Source: Melghirimyces thermohalophilus
GTDB lineage: Bacteria; Bacillota; Bacilli; Thermoactinomycetales; DSM-45169
Reading direction: 5' to 3'
DNA: 64,000 nucleotides
Assembly (NCBI RefSeq): GCF_900102685.1
Contig: NZ_FMZA01000016.1
Coordinates: 1-64,000, forward strand
In this document: positions 58,222 through 64,000 of the stretch, piece after piece
Layout of the letters: the number at the start of each line of letters is the position of its first letter
How positions within the stretch are numbered: the first letter of the stretch is position 1
Program-made: the position numbers and the translations under genes
The notes under the pieces: model-generated
Databases searched by the model: none
What the model was told of the DNA's origin: nothing
The model's input: the letters and a program-made list of their open reading frames with translations, nothing else

Positions 58222-58503
58222 ATGGGCCGCAGCCTGAAAAAAGGACCTTTTGCAGATGATCACTTGTTGAAAAAGGTACGGGAACTGAATGATCAGGACA
58301 AAAAGAAGGTCATTAAGACCTGGTCTCGCCGTTCCACGATTTTCCCGGAATTTATCGGTCACACCATCGCGGTGCACGACGGCCGCAAACATGTGCCGGT
58401 ATACATTACCGAGGACATGGTGGGCCATAAGCTGGGTGAATTCGTCACAACCCGGACGTTTAAGGGGCATGCCGGTGACGACAGGAAAACTCGGAAGCGC
58501 TAA
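58222..58503 (+). CDS. rpsS: 30S ribosomal protein S19
   Basis: 93 residues from ATG 58222 ([16 protein letters not shown]), with AAAGGAGG upstream. [20 protein letters not shown] is the family signature. Head protein near the A site. Confidence 0.98.
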   Translation: MGRSLKKGPFADDHLLKKVRELNDQDKKKVIKTWSRRSTIFPEFIGHTIAVHDGRKHVPVYITEDMVGHKLGEFVTTRTFKGHAGDDRKTRKR

Positions 58504-58544
58504 AGGGACGGATGTAACAGGTCACCCAGAGAGGAGGTCAGGAG

Positions 58545-58886
58545 ATGGAAGCGACAAAAGCTAAAGCCGTTGCGCGTTTTGTGAGGATCGCTCCCCGCAA
58601 GGCACGCCTGGTTATCGATCTGATTCGCGGCAAATCCGTGGACGAAGCGCTGGCCATCCTGCGGTTCACTCCCCGTGCCGCGTCGCCGATCATTGAGAAG
58701 GTGCTCCGTTCGGCCATTGCTAATGCGGAACACAACTACGAGATGAATCCGCAAAACCTCGTGGTGGAGACCGCGGTGGTGGACGAAGGACCGACCATGA
58801 AACGGTTCCGTCCCCGCGCCATGGGACGTGCCGGGCGTATTAACAAACGTACCAGCCACATCACAGTGGTTGTATCTGAAAAATAA
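58545..58886 (+). CDS. rplV: 50S ribosomal protein L22
   Basis: 113 residues, with GAGGAGGTCAGGAG upstream. [20 protein letters not shown] opens the fold. The tunnel hairpin [19 protein letters not shown] looks like the macrolide-sensitive form, with no insertion. Confidence 0.98.
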   Translation: MEATKAKAVARFVRIAPRKARLVIDLIRGKSVDEALAILRFTPRAASPIIEKVLRSAIANAEHNYEMNPQNLVVETAVVDEGPTMKRFRPRAMGRAGRINKRTSHITVVVSEK

Positions 58887-58899
58887 GGAGGGATAGAGT

Positions 58900-59559
58900 T
58901 TGGGTCAAAAAATCAACCCGGTAGGACTCAGGGTCGGGGTCATCCGCGACTGGGAGTCCAAGTGGTTTGGCGGCAAGGATTACGCTGACATGCTGCACGA
59001 AGACATCGAGATCCGCGAGTTTTTGGAGAAGCGACTGAAGGACGCAGCTGTCTCCGCCGTGGAAATCGAGCGGGCCGCCAACCGCGTCAACCTGACCATC
59101 AAAACCGCCAAGCCCGGTATGGTGATCGGGAAAGGCGGATCCGAAGTGGAAGCGTTGCGCAAAGAGTTGACCCGGCTGACCGGCAAGAAAGTGCACATCA
59201 ATATTGAGGAAATCAAAACCCCCGAATTGGATGCCCGTCTGGTGGCGGAAAACATCGCCCAACAGTTGGAGCGTCGGATTTCTTTCCGCCGCGCCATGAA
59301 GCAGACCATCCAGCGGACGTTGCGCGCCGGAGCTCAAGGGGTTCGCACCCAGGTGAGCGGTCGCTTGGGCGGTGCCGATATCGCCCGGACGGAAGGATAC
59401 AACGAAGGTACGGTTCCGTTGCACACCCTGCGCGCTGATATCGATTATGGTCACGCGGAAGCCCACACGACCTATGGACGGATTGGAGTGAAAGTGTGGA
59501 TTTACCGCGGTGAGGTGCTCCCTTCCAAAAATAAGGGAGAAGCGGAAGGAGGCAAGTAA
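58900..59559 (+). CDS. rpsC: 30S ribosomal protein S3
   Basis: 219 residues, TTG with AAGGAGGGA upstream. [20 protein letters not shown] starts the protein. The KH domain has [20 protein letters not shown]. Part of the mRNA entry channel. Confidence 0.98.
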   Translation: MGQKINPVGLRVGVIRDWESKWFGGKDYADMLHEDIEIREFLEKRLKDAAVSAVEIERAANRVNLTIKTAKPGMVIGKGGSEVEALRKELTRLTGKKVHINIEEIKTPELDARLVAENIAQQLERRISFRRAMKQTIQRTLRAGAQGVRTQVSGRLGGADIARTEGYNEGTVPLHTLRADIDYGHAEAHTTYGRIGVKVWIYRGEVLPSKNKGEAEGGK

Positions 59560-59561
59560 CG

Positions 59562-59996
59562 ATGTTAATGCCGAAACGCACGAAGTTTCGTAGGGAACAT
59601 CGCGGTCGCATGAAAGGCCGGGCCAAAGGCGGAACAGAAGTAGCCTTCGGTGAGTACGGTCTGCAGGCACTAGAAGCTTCCTGGATTACCAACCGGCAGA
59701 TCGAAGCGGCCCGGATCGCGATGACGCGTTATATTAAACGTGGCGGTAAAGTATGGATCAAAATTTTCCCGGATAAACCGGTTACCCAAAAGCCCCTTGA
59801 GGTTCGGATGGGTAGCGGTAAAGGCTCTCCTGAAAAATGGGTTGCCGTCGTTAAGCCCGGTAAAGTTCTGTTTGAACTGGCCGGGGTGTCGGAGCAAGTG
59901 GCCCGCGAAGCCATGCGTCTTGCTGCTAACAAACTTCCGATCAAGACGAAATTCGTAATTCGAGATGAAGCGGGTGGTGGTACGAATGAAAGCTAA
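59562..59996 (+). CDS. rplP: 50S ribosomal protein L16
   Basis: 144 residues. [19 protein letters not shown] is the standard start. [20 protein letters not shown] lies at the A-site tRNA. Its end overlaps rpmC by 11 bases. Confidence 0.98.
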   Translation: MLMPKRTKFRREHRGRMKGRAKGGTEVAFGEYGLQALEASWITNRQIEAARIAMTRYIKRGGKVWIKIFPDKPVTQKPLEVRMGSGKGSPEKWVAVVKPGKVLFELAGVSEQVAREAMRLAANKLPIKTKFVIRDEAGGGTNES

Positions 59997-60198
59997 AGAG
60001 CTAGTAGAAATGACCACCGCTGAGATTGAACAAAAGCTGGCTTCGCTGAAAGAAGAGCTGTTTAACCTTCGGTTTCAAGCGGCGACCGGTCAGCTGGATA
60101 ATCCTGCCCGGATCCGTCAAGTTCGCAAAGATATCGCCCGTTGCAAAACGGTGATGCGCGAGCGCGAACTCGGTATCGAAAGGAGGAAACAGGTATGA
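59986..60198 (+). CDS. rpmC: 50S ribosomal protein L29
   Basis: 70 residues from ATG 59986 inside the end of rplP, with GGTGGTGG upstream. The two-helix fold contains [20 protein letters not shown] and [16 protein letters not shown]. At the tunnel exit. Overlaps rpsQ by 4 bases. Confidence 0.95.
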   Translation: MKAKELVEMTTAEIEQKLASLKEELFNLRFQAATGQLDNPARIRQVRKDIARCKTVMRERELGIERRKQV

Positions 60199-60461
60199 CC
60201 GAAGAACGCAACAGCCGCAAGGTCCGTGTCGGTAAGGTCGTCAGCGACAAGATGGACAAAACGATCGTCGTTGCAGTGGAAACTTACAAAAAGGCTCCCT
60301 TGTACGGAAAACGCGTGAAATACAGTAAGAAATTTAAGGCCCACGACGAGGAGAACAAAGCCAAAAAAGGCGACCTCGTGAAGATCATGGAAACCCGGCC
60401 GCTGTCCAAGGACAAAAGATGGCGCCTGGTTGAGATCGTGGAAGAAGCTGTGATTGTTTAA
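60195..60461 (+). CDS. rpsQ: 30S ribosomal protein S17
   Basis: 88 residues from ATG 60195, with AAAGGAGG upstream inside rpm[21 protein letters not shown] and [20 protein letters not shown] are the OB-fold signatures. Confidence 0.97.
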   Translation: MTEERNSRKVRVGKVVSDKMDKTIVVAVETYKKAPLYGKRVKYSKKFKAHDEENKAKKGDLVKIMETRPLSKDKRWRLVEIVEEAVIV

Positions 60462-60494
60462 ACTTCATACTGACTGGCGGAAGGAGGGAGACCG

Positions 60495-60863
60495 ATGATT
60501 CAGGCGCAAACACGTCTGCGCGCTGCAGATAACTCCGGCGCGAAGGAATTGCAGTGCGTCAAAGTTTTAGGTGGTTCTAAACGCAAATCGGCTGGGATCG
60601 GCGATGTGATCGTCGCAACGGTAAAACAGGCTACACCCGGGGGCGTTGTCAAGAAGGGCGACCTTGTGAAGTGCGTGGTGGTTCGGTCGAAACGGCCGAC
60701 CCGACGTCGAGATGGCTCCTACATCCGGTTTGACGAAAACGCCGCCGTAGTGATCCGGGACGACAAGGGCCCCCGGGGAACCCGGATTTTTGGCCCCGTT
60801 GCACGGGAACTTCGGGAACGTGACTATATGAAAATTATTTCGCTGGCTCCGGAAGTGCTCTAA
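60495..60863 (+). CDS. rplN: 50S ribosomal protein L14
   Basis: 122 residues, exact family length. [19 protein letters not shown] and [20 protein letters not shown] are diagnostic. Intersubunit-bridge protein. Confidence 0.98.
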   Translation: MIQAQTRLRAADNSGAKELQCVKVLGGSKRKSAGIGDVIVATVKQATPGGVVKKGDLVKCVVVRSKRPTRRRDGSYIRFDENAAVVIRDDKGPRGTRIFGPVARELRERDYMKIISLAPEVL

Positions 60864-60906
60864 GCCGGACCAAGCGGTATAAGACCGGTTTGAAGGAGGT
60901 GCCGAC

Positions 60907-61281
60907 ATGGCTCAGCGTCCGAACAAGCTCCACATTAAAAAGGGTGACACGGTGATCGTGACGCGCGGGAAAGACGCCCCGACCCGGGATAAGAACGGTA
61001 AGATGGTTTATACCAAAGGTCGTGTGCTGAAAGTATTTCCCGCCGAGCAGCGTGCTCTGGTCGAGGGCGTCAACATGGTGAAAAAGCATAGCCGCCCGAC
61101 CCAGGATAATCCTCAGGGGGGAATTATCGAACAGGAAGCTCCGGTTCATATTTCCAACCTGATGCTGGAGGATCCGAAGACGAAAGAACCCACTCGGGTG
61201 GGATATAAGGTGATGGAAGGTAAGGGCGGTAAAGAGAAAAAGGTTCGTTATGCCAAAAAATCCGGTGAAGTGATCGACTGA
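60907..61281 (+). CDS. rplX: 50S ribosomal protein L24
   Basis: 124 residues, about 20 longer than the usual 102-105, with extra residues in the first KOW hairpin ([19 protein letters not shown]) and near [27 protein letters not shown] is conserved. Assembly initiator protein of the 50S subunit. Confidence 0.97.
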   Translation: MAQRPNKLHIKKGDTVIVTRGKDAPTRDKNGKMVYTKGRVLKVFPAEQRALVEGVNMVKKHSRPTQDNPQGGIIEQEAPVHISNLMLEDPKTKEPTRVGYKVMEGKGGKEKKVRYAKKSGEVID

Positions 61282-61310
61282 TCCCGGTAACGGAAAGGAG
61301 GATGGAGACT

Positions 61311-61856
61311 GTGGCAGTACCTCGCCTGAAAGAACAGTATCAAGAAGAAATCAGCCCGGCTCTGATGAAAAAGTTCGATTATCAGTCCACGATGCAGGTG
61401 CCCAAGGTTGAAAAAGTGATTATCAATATGGGGATCGGTGAGGCGGTACAAAACCCGAAGGTATTGGATAGCGCTATCGAGGATTTGACCGTGATCACCG
61501 GACAAAAGCCGGTCGTGACCCGGGCTAAAAAATCGATCGCCGGTTTCAAACTTCGTGAGGGGATGCCGATCGGAGCGAAAGTGACTCTGCGTGGACAGCG
61601 GATGTATGACTTTCTCGATAAGCTGATCAATGTGGCCCTCCCCCGTGTTCGTGACTTTCGCGGTGTTTCGCCCAAGGCTTTTGACGGCCGCGGCAACTAC
61701 ACCCTGGGCTTGAAGGAGCAGCTGGTTTTCCCGGAGATCGAATATGATAAGGTGGACAAAGTGCGCGGCATGGATATCGTGATCGTGACCACAGCGGACA
61801 CCGACGAAGAAGCGCGCGAACTGCTGACCCAGATGGGGATGCCCTTCCGCAAATAA
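61311..61856 (+). CDS. rplE: 50S ribosomal protein L5
   Basis: 181 residues from GTG 61311, which is 9 bases after AAAGGAGG; ATG 61302 directly abuts that site. [20 protein letters not shown] and [20 protein letters not shown] are diagnostic. Binds 5S rRNA. Confidence 0.96.
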   Translation: MAVPRLKEQYQEEISPALMKKFDYQSTMQVPKVEKVIINMGIGEAVQNPKVLDSAIEDLTVITGQKPVVTRAKKSIAGFKLREGMPIGAKVTLRGQRMYDFLDKLINVALPRVRDFRGVSPKAFDGRGNYTLGLKEQLVFPEIEYDKVDKVRGMDIVIVTTADTDEEARELLTQMGMPFRK

Positions 61857-61900
61857 TGACGGCGTGATCGAACAAACGGGATGAAAAGGAGGGAATCCGT

Positions 61901-62086
61901 TTGGCCAAAAAGTCGATGATTGCCAAAGCGAAGCGCAAGCCGAAATTTAAAGTGCGGTCCTACACCCGCTGCGAACGCTGTGGACGTCCGCATTCTGTGA
62001 TTCGGAAGTTCCGCCTTTGCCGGATCTGTTTCCGTGAGTTGGCCTATAAAGGGCAGATTCCCGGCGTGAAAAAAGCGAGCTGGTAA
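61901..62086 (+). CDS. rpsN: 30S ribosomal protein S14, zinc-binding type Z
   Basis: 61 residues, TTG with AAAGGAGGG upstream. RCERCGRPH and CRICFREL provide the two CxxC pairs of the short zinc-containing form, as in Bacillus RpsN1. Needed for late 30S assembly. Confidence 0.97.
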   Translation: MAKKSMIAKAKRKPKFKVRSYTRCERCGRPHSVIRKFRLCRICFRELAYKGQIPGVKKASW

Positions 62087-62112
62087 TTGAGTGTGGAAGG
62101 AGGGAAAGAAGC

Positions 62113-62511
62113 ATGGTGATGACTGACCCGATTGCTGACATGCTGACCCGGATCCGTAACGCGAACCTGGTTCGCCACGAGAGCCTGGAGGTTCCTGCAT
62201 CTAAGCTGAAGCGAGAGATCGCGGAGATCCTGAAACGGGAAGGATTTATTCGCGATGCGGAATATATCGAAGACGGCAAACAGGGGATCATTCGGATCTT
62301 CTTGAAGTACGGCCCCAACAACGAACGGGTGCTCACCGGGCTGAAACGGATCAGTAAACCCGGTCTGCGCGTATACGCCAAGAGCGAGGAGATTCCGCAG
62401 GTGCTCCGCGGCCTGGGGGTTGCTGTTGTCTCAACCTCCAAAGGGGTCATGACGGATAAAGAAGCCCGTAATTCCAATTTGGGCGGCGAAGTATTGGCAT
62501 ACGTCTGGTAA
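62113..62511 (+). CDS. rpsH: 30S ribosomal protein S8
   Basis: 132 residues. [18 protein letters not shown] starts it, and [18 protein letters not shown] ends in the rRNA-binding site. In other bacteria S8 represses the spc operon. Confidence 0.98.
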   Translation: MVMTDPIADMLTRIRNANLVRHESLEVPASKLKREIAEILKREGFIRDAEYIEDGKQGIIRIFLKYGPNNERVLTGLKRISKPGLRVYAKSEEIPQVLRGLGVAVVSTSKGVMTDKEARNSNLGGEVLAYVW

Positions 62512-62540
62512 GAACTCGGATACGGACGGAGGTGAAGGAG

Positions 62541-63077
62541 ATGTCCCGTATAGGTCGCAAGCCGATCGCCATCCCTAATGGGGTGGAAGTCAATGTAAAT
62601 GACGGGGAAGTGAGCGTGAAAGGGCCGAAAGGAACCCTGAGCCGCAAGCTGACCTCGGAAATCAAGGTGAACGTAGGCGAGAACGAGGTGGTTGTGGAAC
62701 GCCCCAGCGATTACCGCAAGCACCGCGCCATGCACGGTACGGTGCGCAGCCTGGTGGCCAATATGATTGAGGGTGTCACCAACGGTTATACCAAAACGCT
62801 GGAACTGTCTGGCGTCGGATACCGGGCTCAGAAAAAAGGTGAGAAAGTGGTCCTGAACGTCGGTTATTCCCACCCGGTGGAAGTGGATCCCATCGACGGG
62901 GTCGAACTCGATGTACCTTCCCAAACACAAATTGTGGTGAAGGGGATCGACAAGGAACGTGTTGGCGCGCAAGCGGCCAAGATTCGCTCGGTCCGCGAAC
63001 CCGAACCGTACAAAGGGAAAGGGATCAAATACGCGGATGAGCGTATTCGCCGTAAAGAAGGGAAAACCGGTAAGTAA
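62541..63077 (+). CDS. rplF: 50S ribosomal protein L6
   Basis: 178 residues from ATG 62541 ([17 protein letters not shown]), with GGAGGTGAAGGAG upstream; a GTG at 62532 is in frame inside that site. [20 protein letters not shown] is the C-terminal signature. Near the sarcin-ricin loop. Confidence 0.98.
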   Translation: MSRIGRKPIAIPNGVEVNVNDGEVSVKGPKGTLSRKLTSEIKVNVGENEVVVERPSDYRKHRAMHGTVRSLVANMIEGVTNGYTKTLELSGVGYRAQKKGEKVVLNVGYSHPVEVDPIDGVELDVPSQTQIVVKGIDKERVGAQAAKIRSVREPEPYKGKGIKYADERIRRKEGKTGK

Positions 63078-63101
63078 GTTTAGGAAAGGAGTGAAAGCGG
63101 C

Positions 63102-63470
63102 ATGATCCAGAAGGCTGACCGGAATAAAAAACGGAAGCTGCGCCATCTTCGAGTGCGGAAGAAGATTATGGGCACTCCGGAGCGCCCGCGTCTCAACGTG
63201 TTCCGTTCTTCCAAGAACATCTACGCCCAAGTGATCGATGATTTGCAAGGTCACACCTTGGCTTCCGCTTCCACGCTGGACCCTCAGCTGAAGGAAAGCG
63301 GCATCTACGGCGGTAATGTGGAAGCGGCTCGAAAAGTGGGCGAACTGATCGCTGAACGGGCGAAGGAAAAAGGGATCGAAAAAGTGGTCTTCGATCGGGG
63401 CGGCTATGTCTATCACGGACGGATCAAAGCCCTGGCAGAGGGAGCCCGCGAAGGAGGTCTCGACTTTTGA
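63102..63470 (+). CDS. rplR: 50S ribosomal protein L18
   Basis: 122 residues. [19 protein letters not shown] and [20 protein letters not shown] are diagnostic. Binds 5S rRNA with L5. Confidence 0.98.
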   Translation: MIQKADRNKKRKLRHLRVRKKIMGTPERPRLNVFRSSKNIYAQVIDDLQGHTLASASTLDPQLKESGIYGGNVEAARKVGELIAERAKEKGIEKVVFDRGGYVYHGRIKALAEGAREGGLDF

Positions 63471-63487
63471 GCAAAGGAGGCAGAACC

Positions 63488-63985
63488 ATGAAGAACGATC
63501 AGGCCAAAGACGATTTGCAAGAAAAAGTCGTCAGCATTAACCGCGTATCCAAAGTGGTTAAAGGCGGCCGCCGGTTTAGCTTCAGCGCCTTGGTTGTTGT
63601 CGGCGACGGCAAGGGCAAAGTCGGTGCTGGCATCGGCAAAGCGGCTGAAGTACCGGAAGCGATTCGTAAAGGCGTAGAAGTGGCCAAGAAAAATATGATC
63701 AGCGTACCGCTGCAGGGAACCACCATCCCCCACGAGGTGGTCGGTCGCTACGGTGCCGGACGGGTTGTGATGAAGCCGGCCATGGAAGGTACCGGTGTGA
63801 TCGCAGGTGGTGCCGTTCGTGACGTGTTGACGGTGGCGGGTGTCGGCGACATTTTGACGAAGTCAACCGGTTCCAACAACCCGATCAACATGATTCGGGC
63901 GACCCTCAGCGGAATCCAGAATATGAAGCGGCCGGAGGATGTCGCCAAACTGCGCGGCAAGTCGGTCGAAGAACTTCTGGGATAA
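63488..63985 (+). CDS. rpsE: 30S ribosomal protein S5
   Basis: 165 residues from ATG 63488, with AAAGGAGG 6-7 bases upstream; TTG 63467 would overlap rpl[21 protein letters not shown] carries the wild-type spectinomycin loop, and [20 protein letters not shown] follows. Decoding-fidelity protein. Confidence 0.97.
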   Translation: MKNDQAKDDLQEKVVSINRVSKVVKGGRRFSFSALVVVGDGKGKVGAGIGKAAEVPEAIRKGVEVAKKNMISVPLQGTTIPHEVVGRYGAGRVVMKPAMEGTGVIAGGAVRDVLTVAGVGDILTKSTGSNNPINMIRATLSGIQNMKRPEDVAKLRGKSVEELLG

Positions 63986-63997
63986 GGAGGGATGATC

Positions 63998-64000
63998 GTG
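63998..64000 (+). CDS. rpmD: start codon of the next gene, expected rpmD (L30)
   Basis: The window ends with TAAGGAGGGATGATC and a GTG. The spacing and the conserved spc order (rpsE-rpmD-rplO) suggest this GTG starts rpmD. Only the start codon is visible, so identity rests on synteny. Confidence 0.45.

Overview
The window is a chromosomal segment of a spore-forming, low-G+C Gram-positive bacterium of the order Bacillales. Gene order and protein sequences best fit the Thermoactinomycetaceae (Kroppenstedtia, Desmospora or Planifilum type); this assignment is inference from synteny, with no database search. Core genes are G+C-moderate and carry strong AGGAGG ribosome binding sites, with many GTG and TTG starts.

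Bases 1-7.8 kb form an A+T-richer accessory island. It opens with the end of an insertion sequence (transposase reading leftward) abutting a membrane-protein gene that seems to have lost its 5' end. Two modular cassettes follow. Each starts with a secreted protein carrying the same signal peptide and Pro/Gly-rich linker (131 identical bases), a variable middle and a glycine-rich hydrophobic hairpin with a cationic tail. Each continues with unrelated partner genes: two small membrane proteins in cassette 1, one 274-residue soluble protein in cassette 2. Each closes with a paralogous six-helix membrane protein. The layout resembles a polymorphic effector/immunity array, possibly pore-forming, and is the best candidate for an undescribed system here. 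Decayed gene remnants fill 6.6-7.7 kb.

Bases 7.8-18.6 kb hold a mixed accessory region. It contains two near-duplicate betaine-binding-type proteins without lipobox or ABC partners, with a macrolide phosphotransferase gene between them. Next come a kinase-fold protein lacking catalytic residues, a GT4 glycosyltransferase, tRNA-Ala(CGC), an MHS-type MFS transporter on the minus strand, a site-2 protease, a HAD hydrolase and an MgtC-like protein.

Bases 18.7-37.1 kb are the classical Bacillales block. It runs ctsR-mcsA-mcsB-clpC (with a visible CtsR operator), radA, disA, pssA, a small minus-strand gene, carD, yacL, ispD, ispF, a structured intergenic RNA candidate, gltX, a T-box leader, cysE, cysS, mrnC, rlmB, yacP and sigH. 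It joins proteostasis, c-di-AMP synthesis, phospholipid and isoprenoid synthesis, Glu/Cys tRNA charging and sporulation sigma-H.

Bases 37.3-64 kb are the transcription and translation super-cluster: rpmG, secE, nusG, rplK, rplA, L10 leader, rplJ, rplL, an RsmC-like methyltransferase, rpoB, rpoC, ybxF, rpsL, rpsG, fusA and tuf. The S10/spc operon follows, from rpsJ to rpsE, with rpmD starting on the last bases. A minus-strand PepSY gene, with its own promoter and a terminator hairpin in its leader, lies between tuf and rpsJ.
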